From NCBI GenBank assembly GCA_949126835.1, contig OX421494.1, positions 806,001 to 870,000 of the forward strand: a stretch of DNA of 64,000 nt, given 5' to 3'. Positions 22,473-33,699 of this stretch are shown one piece after another. A program made the translations under genes and the position numbers. This DNA comes from Anisus vortex. Taxonomy: Eukaryota > Mollusca > Gastropoda > Planorbidae. The notes below the pieces were generated by a model. The model saw only the letters and a list, made by a program, of their open reading frames with translations, had not been told where the DNA came from and searched no databases. Positions within the stretch are counted from its first letter, which is position 1. Every line of letters begins with the position of its first letter.

Positions 22473-25170
22473 TTAGTCTCGTGAGACGACGGAATTGTGT
22501 GTACCCTTGGGGGAATGTGTGCTCCTGGCTTTGCAGCTTCTGCTGTGGCTGTACAAGCCCACACGCGAATGACAGTCCCTGTTGCACGACTTGCACAAGA
22601 AGACAGAATTGGTCGTGGACTGGTCTCTTCCCTTCCTTCTGGTGCGCTTTTCGTCAGCGAGCCGTTGCAGGTTTCTTTCTCCTGCTTCCAGTCCGGAGGT
22701 CAGCGCTCGTCTCCAACTGGACCTGTCCTTGGCAAGTTCCTCCCAGCTGTTTATGTCCATGGCTAGGGCTTTCATGGCTCTCTTGCAGACATCCCTAAAA
22801 CGGAGGTGGGGCCGGCCTGCACTCCTCTTTCCTCTGGCTAGTTCAGAGTATAGGATGTCTTTGGGTATTCTGCCATCGTCCACCCTACACACATGTCCCA
22901 ACCATCTGAGCCGGCGTTGGCGGATCAGAGTAGGCATGTTTGGCATCCCAGCCTGCTGCAACACCTCATTGTCCGTGACATGGTCCTGCCAGGAGATCCC
23001 GAGTATGCGTCGGAGGCAGCGCATGTGAAAAGCACTCAATCTCTTCTCTTGACTAGAGTATAGGGTCCAGGTTTCGCTGGCATAGAGTAATAATAATAAT
23101 AATAATAATAACGGTGCTTATATAGCGCATATCCCGTTGGTGACAGTTCTATGCGCAGACGACAGTTACAGAATACAGACAGACAACGAAATATATAGTA
23201 ATACGCTAATTCTGCTGACGAAATAGGTGAGTCTTCAGCCGGCTCCTGAAGGTGTCATAGCTAGGGCTCTGGCGAAGCTGTAGTGGGAGGTGATTCCAAG
23301 CGGACGGTCCTGCGAAGGAAAATGAACGTTCGCCAGCGGACACTAGCCTCACACGAGGGATCCGCAGAGTAAGCGCGTCAGATGCCGAACGAAGTGGGCG
23401 GGACTGGGTGTAGAGCTCCATACAAGAGCGAAGATAATCTGGGGCGCAGTTATTCAGACACCTATAACAGAGGGAAGCCAGCTTATATGAGATCCGGTTG
23501 TTGATGGGTAGCCAGTGCAGAGATCGGAGCAGAGGATTGATATCATTTGACTTCTTCTTCTTGAGAACTAGTCGGGCTGCGCAGTTCTGGATACGTTGGA
23601 GTCCTTGAAGGGAGGAGGCCGGGAGACCAGCCAAAAGCGAATTACAATAGTCCAAGCGGGAAAATAGGAGAGAGATGATGAGCTTAACACAAGCTTCCTT
23701 GGTGAGATAACGACGGATGGCGGCAATACGACGCAGATGGAAGAAGCAGATTTTGGTGAGGAAGGAGATGTGGGTTTGCATGGACAGCGTGGAGTCCAGA
23801 TAGACGCCAAGGCTTTTGATAGTCGGGGAGAAAGGCACAGTTGCATCAGCCAGCTGAAGATCGGACGCAGTGAGGGACACGACCCTCTGTCTCGTACCGA
23901 CGATAAGAGCTTCAGTCTTCTCACTGTTAAGCTTCAACTTGTTTTCCGTCATCCAGCTCTGGATGTCCAGGAAACAGATGGAGATGGAAGCAAGGAGCCT
24001 GTCGAAGTCCTCAGGCTCTGCACTGTTATACAGCTGGGTGTCATCGGCGAAAGAATGATATTTGAGGTTGTGGCGTTCGATGACAAAGGATAGGGGTTGA
24101 GTGTAAAGGGTGAAAGGTGTAAAGAGTAGAGTGCTTAACACACATGCACGGTACACTGCAACCTTGGTTCTTATGATCAGCTTTTTGTTGTTCCACAATC
24201 TGCGTGATAGTCTGGCCAGAGTTGTGGAGGCCTTGCCGAACCTTGTGTTGAGCTCTGCATCTAGAGATAGGTTGCTAGTGATGGTGGAGCCAAGGTATGT
24301 GTAATGCTCCACAGCCTCAAGTTCGCTGTCGTTGATGGTAATTTTTAGAGAATCTGCTTCCTGGGCCATCATTAATCTTTTTTAGGCTGATAGTGAGGCC
24401 AAAGTCGCTAGCGGCCTTGGCAAAGCGGTCCATTAGGCTTTGCAGTTCTGCCTCTGTGTGTATGGCTAAGGCAGCGTCATCTGCAAAAAGCATGTCCCTA
24501 ATCACGGTCTCCCGTATCTTCCTCTTAGACTTAAGCCTGGCCAGGTTGAATAGTTTACCATCACAACGGGTGTGTAGATAGACCCACTCGGTTGAAGTTC
24601 CAAAGGCATGTCTCAACAGGCTGGCAAAAAAGATGCCACAGAGTGTTGGGGCAAGGACACAACCCTGTTTGACTCCGCTGAGGAAGTCAAATGCGGCCGA
24701 TGTTGACCCGTCATACTGCTCTGTGCCTTTCATTCCATCATGGAATGACTGTATTATCTTCAGCAGTTTTGGTGGGCAGCCAACCTTTGCCAAGACTGTA
24801 AAGAGTCCATTTCTGCTGACCAGGTCAAAAGCTTTTGTCAGATCAATGAAAGCCAGATAGATAGCATATGTTGCTCTCGGCACTTTTCTTGGAGTTGTCT
24901 TAGTGAGAAGATCATATCGATTGTGGACCTTTGTGCTCGGAATCCGCACTGTGATTCGGGATACACTCTCTCAGCGAGCTTTTGCAGTTTCTTTAGAACA
25001 ACACGAGCAAAGACCTTTCCCACAATACTGAGGAGGGATATGCCCCTGTAATTATTACAGTCACTATCTCCCTTATTTTATTTTTATACAGGGTAATTAT
25101 GTTGGCATTTCTCATGTCCTCGGGTACTGCTCCTTCTTCCCAGCACTGGCAGAGGAGACCGTGCAGCAAG
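22473..25170 (-). pseudogene. LINE reverse transcriptase, 3' part, interrupted
   Basis: Minus-strand frames 25,181-24,838, 24,949-24,317, 24,372-23,206 and 23,039-22,473 form one reverse transcriptase with shifts between them. Catalytic motifs A (DLTKAFD) and C (FADD) are intact. The frame 24,372-23,206 is a chance fusion of this protein (to VYRACVLSTLL) with the nested second LINE (from FTPFTLYTQPL). It would copy its own RNA at a nick in the target DNA. Confidence 0.85.
23088..24115 (-). mobile_element. CR1/L2-like LINE 3' fragment nested in the LINE
   Basis: Minus strand: SFADDTQLYNSAEPEDFDRL, LKSLGVYLDSTL-type segment, RLDYCNSLLAGLP, RSLHWLPINNRISYKL, FAGPSAWNHLPLQLRQ, then 3' sequence ending in a (att)n tail at 23,089-23,112. 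The related LINE copy at 42,130 shows the uninterrupted site (ggcatagagtagagtggtt), which gives a 6-bp target duplication, agagta. Same group as 14,008-15,057. Confidence 0.87.
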
Positions 25171-25347
25171 CATTCCCCCAATCAACAGACACTGCAGGCT
25201 TATAGATCAGCCAGGAGCAGGGTTCAGAGGGTAGCAAGGCAGTGCGCAAATTACTACTGGCTTCAACTATGCCAGAGCATTCAGCTATCGGCTGACACTG
25301 GAAACATAAGAGGCATGTACGATGGCATAAAAAAAGGCCATGGGTCC

Positions 25348-25656
25348 TGTCACGATTCTGGAATTAAATCGTAACCTTATTAGCGCTCATGGATAGATCA
25401 TAGCGCAGAAGTAGTGTAGAACTAGAAACATAGGTTAGCGTAGAGTTAGATTAGGGAGTAGAAAAGTAGCCTGACGCCATTACCTCCTTCCCTCTTCTCA
25501 CGCAATAGGAACACCCCAACCATCCCTTCTCCTCACCTCTCTTTAACCCTCTCTACACTTTTTTCATTCCCGAATTCAGAGTTGCTACTTGATTCAGCCA
25601 ATTGGTATTACACTATTTGTATGTCTGATTGTATGTGTGTGTATTCTTTAATGTAT

Positions 25657-25699
<43 letters not shown>

Positions 25700-26691
25700 T
25701 ATTATGCTGTCAATTATGATTCATGTTGTATTTTGATAGTACTACTCATTTATTTTGCTAAACTCAGCATACACGTAAACCCCCCCCCACCTGTAGACAC
25801 CCCCACCCACTGCTACACCTTTTCATTATCTCCCCTCTTCGTCCCCTACTCAGCGCCCGTGGGCATAGCCCTTGATCCACTAGTCGTAGTGACATGTGGA
25901 GCGAAGCGTCTCGCACATACAAACAGGTACATCAAGGGAAATAAGTCATTATCTTATCCTTTGTATCTCCGTATACGTCTACCCACCTCCCCCTTTTCCC
26001 CTGGGCCCCACCCCGCAAAAGTCGGCGGTACTAATTGTCACCTACACCCACTCCTAATTCCCCCCCCCCAATAGTCAATCCTTTATGCAAGTATATTTCA
26101 AACCAGCCAACCAGAACATATGTAATTCTAAACTAATGTAGCTATCCAATCAAATTGACCACTGATCACGTGACTAAAATTCACGAAAAGCGCGCTTAAC
26201 TAGTTTTAGGGCACTTCGGCTAAAACGTGAGGCGGAGAAGGTTGTTCGATTCTAGCCTCCACTTATTCAGTTGTTCCATAGGATATACCGCCTGCATGTG
26301 TATAGATAGATATTTTGTCAGTCTAAGTACTTTCATGAACACAGCTACGTTTGCCTAAATCTTGGATAACCTAGCAGTACCATGTGTTGAGTGTTAACTG
26401 AAGCCTGTGCAAATTCATATATGTATCTTGCCATTGAGTGAAGATTTGAAATGATAATAAACACCTGAACTTAACCAGCGATTTATTTGCCTACTTAGAA
26501 CTATCTGTGTGTCCGTCATAACATCTAACGAGCCAAGAGAGAAATAATAATTATTCCAGGGCGATTCCCGTCACGGTAATTCATACCCCAATACGACCTG
26601 CCACTACTACCCCACTCACCTACGACTCCGCACCCCTCTCATCGCCCAACTTCTGCCAGGTTGATGTCCTAATCCTAAACACATCCTGACA
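25348..26691 (+). mobile_element. Solo LTR (copy 2), nested in the LINE
   Basis: Same ends as 925-2080 (TGTCACGATTCTGG ... ACATCCTGACA), with target duplication ggtcc (25,343-25,347 and 26,692-26,696). 1,344 bp against 1,156 bp in copy 1; the difference includes about 190 bp near 25,480-25,730 with an (at)n run at 25,661-25,697. Removing it rejoins the LINE 5' segment in the form seen at 42,990-43,000. Confidence 0.92.
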
Positions 26692-26982
26692 GGTCCTACA
26701 AAGAAGGTCACAGCCCCACTGAAGGCTAGATAATTCATGACAAAAGCAAACAGATGGACAGATGGGTGGAACACTACTCATAGTTGTACTCCAGGCAAAA
26801 CCACATCACACAAGAGGCCATCGATGCTTTCCAAAGTCTCCCCCTCATGGCAGAACTGGATGATATACCTACCCTGGCAGAGCTAAAAGAAGCTATCGAG
26901 CTATTACAAATAGCAAAGGCCCCAGGTCAAGACGATATCCCACCAGAGGTCATCAAGTGTGTCAGCAGCGTATTAATGGAGC

Positions 26983-27971
26983 ACTATACAAATATACAGC
27001 ACTATACAAATATACAGCACTATACAAATATACAGTTCTATACAAATATACAGCACTATACAAATATACAGCACTATACAAATATACAGTACTATACAAA
27101 TATACAGCACTATACAAATATACATCACTATACAAATATACAACACTTTACAAATATACAGTACTATACAAATATACAGTACTAAACAAATATACAGTAC
27201 TATACAAATATACAGCACTATACAAATATACAGTAGGCCTACTATACAAATATACAGTACTATACAAATATACAGTACTATAAAAATATACATCACTATA
27301 CAAATATACAGCACTATACAAATATACAGTACTATACAAATATACATCAATATACAAATATACAGTAGGCCTACAATACAAATATACAGTACTATACAAA
27401 TATACATCACTATACAAATATACAGCACTATACAAATATACAGTACCAAACAAATATACAGTAGGCCTACTATACAAATATACAGTACTAAACAAATATA
27501 CAGTAGGCCTACTATACAAATATACAGTACTATACAAATATACAGTACTAAACAAATATACAGTAGGCCTACTATACAAATATACAGTACTATACAAATA
27601 TACAGCACTATACAAATATACAGCACTATACAAATATACATCTATACAAATATACAGCACTATACAAATATACAGTACTATACAAATATACAGTACTAAA
27701 CAAATATACAGTAGGCCTACTATACAAATATACAGTACTATACAAATATACAGCACTATACAAATATACAGTACTAAACAAATATACAGTAGGCCTACTA
27801 TACAAATATACAGTACTATACAAATATACAGTACTATACAAATATACAGTACTATTCAAATATACAGCACAATACAAATATACAGCACTATACAAATATA
27901 CAGCACTATACAAATATACAGTAGGCCTACTATACAAATATACAGTACTAGTCTATACAGATATACAGTAC
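26983..27971. repeat. 18-bp minisatellite, about 1 kb, with a taggcct variant
   Basis: The unit cactatacaaatatacag is repeated over 50 times; every few units a longer variant carries taggcct before the core. It abuts the outer end of the inverted LINE segment at 26,983, and the same motif reappears at 31,344-31,400 beyond the next LINE. Long repetitive frames on both strands are by-products of the unit being a multiple of three. Confidence 0.95.
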
Positions 27972-27993
27972 TTCTTCTTCTTCTGCTTTCCAT

Positions 27994-28917
27994 TTAGCTT
28001 TCCTTTGCTGTGTCAGACTGGCAACCCTGTTTCTCTGACAAACCTGGCTGTTGTCTGTAGGAATGGCTTTGGGCCCCAGAGCTTTTCCTCAATAATGGCT
28101 CCCTGAGGCCAGGCCTGGTTACGGGCCTCTCTGTGGAGTGGCACCATTGCAGGATGTGCTCTGCATTCTGGAGTCCAGTTCCACATGGGCACTCAGGGGT
28201 GTGACTTAAGCCGATTCGGTGCTGGTGGTCTAATAGTCTGTTGTGTCCTGTCCTTATTCGGAGTATGGTGGTCTGCTCATATCTGGTAAGGTGTGGCCAG
28301 TCGTCTCCTGTTGGGGTATTGTGTTGTTCAGTCCATTTTCTCTTGTACATGTCTTTGATTATGCCCTTTGCCTCGCAGTAGGAGATGCGGTGTGTGTGGT
28401 TGTTAACCTGTGGGTCATCTCTTCCGAGCCTGGCCAGCTCATCTGCCTCCTCGTTTCCAGGCAGTCCACTGTGTGAGGGTATCCACTGGACCGCTAGGGC
28501 ACTCTGTAGTGAAAAAGTACCCAGTCTGTCCAGTGTCTCCCTCTCGAGGTGATCCCTTGGGGATATCAGTGCCTTTATGCAGGATCTGCTGTCTGTGAGT
28601 ATGACAATATGACCGGCTGGTGGGGTAAGCTTGTTGATCAGGCTCGTGGCTTCCCGAATGGCGATGAGTTCTGCTTTATGGTTGGTGGTTGGAAAGCCAG
28701 CTGGGAGGGAGTGAGAGGTGGTGTGTCCATTTGGGTGTGAGATAACTATTCCGTTTCCTCCAATTTTGGTGTTAGGATTTGTAGAGCCATCGGTATAGAT
28801 ATGGGTCCATTTGTTTGTTCTGTATTCTCTCTCTAGCATGTCAGCTGCACAGAATAGGTATAGACCAGAATGCGCAATAGCATTTTTTTCTGTTTCCGGA
28901 AGTAATACCGACGCCAT
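27994..28917 (-). pseudogene. LINE RNase H domain and C-terminus
   Basis: The LINE part starts at 28,847. It has an RNase H type 1 domain: IYTDGSTNPN (first catalytic Asp), NHKAELIAIREA (Glu), ILTDSRSC (Asp), WIPSHSGLPGNEEADELARL (His/Asp region), then a Cys/His segment CPCGTGLQNAEHILQWC. All catalytic residues are present. RNase H removes the RNA strand after first-strand synthesis. The first 20 or so residues of this frame, from MASVLLPETEK, belong to the inserted hAT. Confidence 0.88.
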
Positions 28918-30266
28918 ACTGTTTAAACGCAGCGGTCCTGGTTACACGATATAATGATTCTTATTTACAATGTCTTTTTCATCAAATCTACACACCGAAC
29001 ACCCAAAGTTAATTGTTCAGGCTAAAGGTACCAAAAATGTTTTGTAATAAACTGCAACAATGATGCGAAAACGATTGATTATCGTACAAATAAGCATGTC
29101 TTTCCTGACTCCATAATCATAAAGGATAAACAACGGTAAGTTCAAAAGGTGTAACAACCAGATATTAACTCAGATTACATAATATTAGTAGCCTTGCTTT
29201 AGTCCTAAGATTGCTAAGAGTAGATATCTGTCATAAAAAAAGCCTTATTATTTATGGTAGGCCTAGATATCCTTTCTCATTTTACTATAGATCTTGTAAC
29301 GTATCTATAGAGCGTTCTCAGTAGGCGGAGTTTAAGTTTTTTTGTGTAAATTTAGTGACGTATTTGTGTAAATATAGAACCCACTTGAGGTACAAACGTA
29401 ACGTGGTGAAAGTGAAGTACTTCTTTATCATGCAAAATTCACATCTGAATATTGGCTATCCTACTCAAAAATAAGGAGGTAAATAGTAGTACTGTAGATT
29501 AATTGATTAATGTGATTAGGCTAGGGCCGGCTAGACCTATTTACACTTTCAATTTCACTTTATAGGCCTACACTTTTAATGTTTCGTAGGCTAGACTACG
29601 ATGTCAAGTGATATTGTTGGTGAATAGGCTATCTAGTCAAGTCACTATTAGGCTCACATCGTCTATGATCTATGTCTATGATAATAATAAAATAGCTTAT
29701 TTTATTTAACATACATAATACAGCTTAAATCTTAATAAGACTTAAAACACAACACATCATTTAAAAAAAGTTCGAGCCTATATGAAACTTTATTAATACA
29801 GCGGCCATATTTAATTGTACACCATTACTCAAAGTAAACACAAATCACGTGCTTTTTGTCACGGGATTGCAAACGCCCTGTAGGGCATTAAAAGTGTAGG
29901 CCTATAAAGTGAAATTGAAAGTGTAAATAGGTCTAGCCGGCCCTAGCCTAATCACATAAATCAATTAATCTACAGTACTACTATTTACCTCCTTATTTTT
30001 GAGTAGGATAGCCAATATTCAGATGTGAATTTTGCATGATAAAGAAGTACTTTACTTTCCCCACGTTACGTTTGTACCTCAAGTGGGTTCTATATTTACA
30101 CAAATACGTCACTAAATTTACACAAAAAAACTTAAGCTCCGCCTACTGAAAACGCTCTATTATAGCGACTGCTGCATTGCGTCAAAAAATGGCGGAATCT
30201 TAGCTTCACTTTTAGTGACTGCGCATAATATAGGGATTGCGCATTCTGTTCTATACCTATTCTGTG
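28848..30266. mobile_element. Non-autonomous hAT-like element nested in the LINE
   Basis: CACAGAATAGGTATAGACCA at 28,848 is inverted at the right end (ttctatacctattctgtg, to 30,266). Flanks gtcagctg and gtccgctg form an 8-bp target duplication with one difference. Removing the element and one duplication restores the LINE frame across the gap, an independent proof of its ends. It holds a foldback element and no gene of its own. Confidence 0.85.
29310..30157. mobile_element. Foldback element with 270-bp inverted repeats
   Basis: GAGCGTTCTCAGTAGGCGGA at 29,310 runs as a left arm to about 29,580 and returns inverted at about 29,888-30,157 with few mismatches. The middle (about 300 bp) is unrelated AT-rich DNA. 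TA flanks both sides (29,308-29,309 and 30,158-30,159), consistent with a TA target duplication. No coding capacity. Confidence 0.88.
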
Positions 30267-30724
30267 GTCCGCTGTGAGGGATCTCTGTGTGACCTTTGAT
30301 AGCCCCTCTTTGATGTCGATTCCTGGAACTTCCTTGGAGAAGAATATGTTGTGGTGTGGAAGTAATGTAATATACTAAGCCGCAAGAAAAATTGTGAATG
30401 ATTTCTTCAATGTTCGTTCTCACTATGTTAATGCTGTGCAGGTCTAATGAAAGTGATGTACCTGTATGTAAATAAAGTTGTTGTTTTTTTCTTTGTTTTT
30501 TCCACCCAAAAAATTGTATTATAAACTAAATTATCCCCCGTGAATTTTCTTTTAGGATACCTTTAATTAATAATTTTTTTATTACCTTCATTTTTATTAC
30601 TAATATTTGTATTACTATTATTGTTCAATTTATTATTCACAAATGCTATAATTTTCTTATGTTTTTGACTATGACTTTATTGTACCTATGTACTATGTGG
30701 CTAATAAATATTGTTCATTGTTGT

Positions 30725-31340
30725 TCATTGACTGTTCCATTCTTCTGTGAGTTGTACGGGTTCACAGATGTCAGGTGTGTTGGGGAGTTCATCTGAATGT
30801 GCTTTGGCTAGTTGTCTTGACATGTGATTGAAGCTGGATCTTTTGAGTCTGTTTTTGGTTCTTGCCTGGAGTATGTTGTGCACAGGCAGACTGGCCATTC
30901 TTTGTATTTTGGCGTGATGAGTTAGGATCTTTACTTTCCGTCTTTTGCCTAGAGGGGCAAGGTTTGTGGTTGTTACTAGTGCTGTAATGGGTGTAGTTTT
31001 GAGTCCTCCTGTGATAATGCGCATACCTGCATTTTGTACCGTGCTGAGCCCGTGTGTGTTGCTTTTGGGGGCGGTACTCCAGGTAGCTGATCCATATTCC
31101 ATTATCGGTCTGACATATCCAGTGTATACTTGTTTGAGGATTTTGCTGTTAGCTCCCCAGTCTGTCCCTGACAGCTTTTTAATTACTGCCAACCTCCTGG
31201 TAGCCCGGCTCTCTGTTTCCTTGAAGTGTGTGTTCCATGTCTAGTTTAATGCCTAGATATGTGGGCGTGTCCTCTTGGGGAATAGTTTTGTTGTTAATTT
31301 TAGCATGAGTGTCTCTTTGTTTGTGGAGAGCGAAAAGATA
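30725..31340 (-). pseudogene. LINE reverse transcriptase thumb fragment
   Basis: Minus strand: PTYLGIKLDMEHTLQ (about 31,270), a one-base shift near 31,185, then IKKLSGTDWGANSKILKQVY, GYVRPIMEYGSATWSTAPKS and a helical tail. This follows the catalytic palm in I-type LINEs; the palm itself is missing because of 5' truncation. Confidence 0.8.
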
Positions 31341-31354
31341 TAAATATACAGTAC

Positions 31355-31820
31355 AATACAAACAATACAAAGATGCAGTAAAAAAAGGAAGTTGGATGAG
31401 GCAAATTTGAGTTCCATTCATTCACGACTATTTGACAAAAAACCTATACATAATTCTGTTCTTACGCATGCGCAAACACACACACTTCATTTCCTTTAAT
31501 TCACAATAACATTCTGCCCCTAGCCCCTAACCCTCCCCCCCCCCCATACAGAAACACGCCAGAAAAACATGCGACCTTAATTGTAGGGCCTATATTTTAT
31601 CTTATGTATTAGAGACGCTCTTTTTATAAAGAAGATTTTTGCGTCCTACGTTCATCCGTTATATAATATGATATATATATATATATCGTGTTACAATTAG
31701 CTACCAACAACAGTTGGAATCACGAGTTTATTGGGGGGAAAAACAACAGTTTTTATAAAACATAGCGGCATATTATATAAGCCAACTTGGGGTGAAACAT
31801 ATTATATAAAATAAATAACT
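31355..31820. other. Between the LINE and unit 2
   Basis: Holds leftover minisatellite, a C-run at 31,530-31,545, a fragment at 31,590-31,660 matching the 3' end of the LINE at 45,060 (gacgctctttttataaagaa), and an (at)n run at 31,668-31,686. No gene. Confidence 0.55.
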
Positions 31821-32404
31821 ACCGGTTAAAACTTCTCAAGTCAAGTTTTGATATTGTTCCAAATTTGGCCATTATTGACAAGAAATATTCCTGGCTTAAT
31901 CCAGAGCGCGTCATAAAGCTATTTTTAGGGCTAGTGTAATGGTGGGAATTTCCGGTTGTCTTTTTTCCTTGTATTGCAAGATAAGCACGTCTCATTTTCG
32001 TTTTAATTTGCCTGACCTTAGTTGGAGTAAAGTAGATGCTGTTAGACATTTAGCTGGCCACACAATCCCCTTGTATAACGTGACCCCCATAAGCCTGTGA
32101 ACGCTGCTTTACTTGCCACATAGACCAATATGGACTGAAAGGGATATTAATTACTAAATTTATATATAAACTATAAGGGGTAACCAGATTCGGATCCGGT
32201 GTCAAGCTCACTGCATGCGGGCCACATTTGGCCCAGCGTACAATTTTATTCAGACAGCGAGAAAATGTTAGAAAATAAAAACCTATCGAGGTGAAGCACA
32301 AATCAAATTCTGTAATTTTCTGTAATTTATGACATTTTTAGATTGATATGAATGATGTATTGAAGCCTTTTCAAGTAAAGCTCAAGTTTTACGTGAGAGA
32401 CAAA

Positions 32405-32780
32405 TACACCATTGCAATGTGAATCACTTACCTTGTTGCATTATTGAACAATACACCAGTGCAACATGAATCACTTACCATGTTGCAATATTGAACAATA
32501 CACCAGTGCAATATGAATCACTTACCATGTTGCAATATTGAACAATACACTAGTGCAATATGAATCACTTACCATGTTGCAATATTGAACAATACACCAG
32601 TGCAACATGAATCACTTACCATGTTGCAATATTGAACAATACACCAGTGCAATATGAATCACTTACCATGTTGCAATATTGAACAATACACCATTGCAAC
32701 ATGAATCACTTACCTTGTTGCAATATTGAACAATACACCATTGCAACATGAATCACTTACCTTGTTGCAATATTGAACCA
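32405..32780. repeat. 47-bp minisatellite, 8 copies (paralogue of 3795-4600)
   Basis: The unit caatacaccagtgcaatatg plus aatcacttaccatgttgcaatattgaa, more uniform than the array in unit 1, so it was re-expanded or homogenised after duplication. Confidence 0.93.
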
Positions 32781-33115
32781 AGTCATTGCCATGGTGTTTC
32801 CCATTGAAATCTCTACTGTAAATTACGAGCTCACTTTGTATTGAGTTTAAACACGAATTGGTGAATTTGAAGGATGTAATAAAATGTCATTTGGAGATGT
32901 TTCTTTTAATTCATTTGTCAATTGTTACGTAAAAGTTAAAACCTGTTGACCAGTTCATTGGAGTTTGTTGGTATTCAAGTGGCCTGGGATCACTAGGTCA
33001 TTTTGTGCGTCGAACGAGCTCCCACCCCCTTGGGTCAGAAGTTATGACATGCTAGATTGGTTTTGTGTGTTAGAGAAGAGAGAGTTAGTTGACAGTGTTT
33101 TAATCTGAGGCAGTT

Positions 33116-33265
33116 GTTAATTTATTCATCAGTTAATTTATTCATCAGTTATTTTGTTCATCAGTTAATTTATTCATCAGCTAATTTATTCATCAGTTAA
33201 TTTATTCAGCAGTTAATTTATTCATCAGTTAATTTATTTATCAGTTAATTTGTTCATCAGCTCGT
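33116..33265. repeat. 16-bp repeat (aatttattcatcagtt), about 9 copies
   Basis: The paralogous place at 4,935-4,990 has about 3 copies, so the array grew in unit 2 or shrank in unit 1. Confidence 0.92.
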
Positions 33266-33699
33266 ATTTCTCATCGTTTATGTGTTGTTATTTGATTAAA
33301 GATTGTTTTCATTTGATAAGCAATTTTTTTTTATTGACTTCAAATTTATATGAACACGTAGAACCATAACCCTAGAAGAAAAACATAACACAATGAAGTT
33401 GAAACTTAACAGATGGAAGTCGAGGAGCTGCAGTGCAACGGGGTACTAAGAGCGAAATAAGACACGCCCATACGTTTGACTCAATTAATAGTTACATGGA
33501 CACACAAAGTTCACTCTTTATATTCATGAAGTAACGTCCCAGTTTCTTCGATATATCTGTATGTAGTGTATGGTTCACTGTTCTCTGTGATGGAGCAAAA
33601 TAAAACATCACATGAAAGTTGTCTCACCTTTGAATCCTTCTAACACAAAACCTTACTCCAAACTTAAGCGAACATAAAGACACTAAACAGATTTGTGGA

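Larger units (their letters stand above)
22462..26985 (-). mobile_element. LINE with a 5' inversion (twin priming), carrying two later insertions
   Basis: The 3' part (22,462-25,170) is on the minus strand: reverse transcriptase with IDLTKAFD and FADDAAL motifs, YLGSTIT, GRPHLRFRDVCKR and a terminal Cys/His motif (CKSCNRDCHSRVGLYSH). The 5' part (25,170-26,985) is on the plus strand and covers HSPNQQTLQAYRS to PEVIKC, exactly the piece that should precede it. The two meet head to head near 25,170 with almost no loss. Nested in it are a CR1/L2-like LINE (23,088-24,115) and a solo LTR (25,348-26,691). The 3' terminus (ttggcttccattagtctcgt on the plus strand) is identical to that of the copy at 41,528. 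Confidence 0.88.
27972..31343 (-). mobile_element. I/Nimb-like LINE with RNase H, 5'-truncated, with a nested hAT
   Basis: Inserted in the 18-bp minisatellite: atatacagtac flanks both sides (27,961-27,971 and 31,344-31,354). The 3' end carries a (gaa)n tail. Minus-strand coding pieces: end of reverse transcriptase (31,340-30,725), a linker (about 30,380-30,267), RNase H (28,847-28,000). A hAT at 28,848-30,266 splits the linker. About 290 bp at 30,435-30,724 does not fit the frame and may be another insertion. Confidence 0.85.
31820..33680. other. A' block: upstream region of a lost fourth family member
   Basis: Collinear with 3260-5560 upstream of member A. The gene body that should lie left of 31,830 is missing. 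On the minus strand 32,049-31,819 is open for 76 codons (MSNSIYFTPTKVRQIKTKMR...GLSQEYFLSIMAKFGTISKL); the same sequence upstream of A is frame-shifted. Could be a lost exon or chance. Confidence 0.6.

Noticed and set aside
22463..23028. Plus-strand Cys/Ser/Pro-rich frames of 89-148 codons
   Set aside because: Antisense shadows of the LINE C-terminus on the minus strand; the same shadows recur at 41,516-42,095.
26957..27937. Reading frames up to 222 codons with (YLYSTV)n or (YICIVL)n, suggestive of a hydrophobic repeat protein
   Set aside because: They come from an 18-bp repeat that stays open in several frames on both strands; no start context, no unique sequence.
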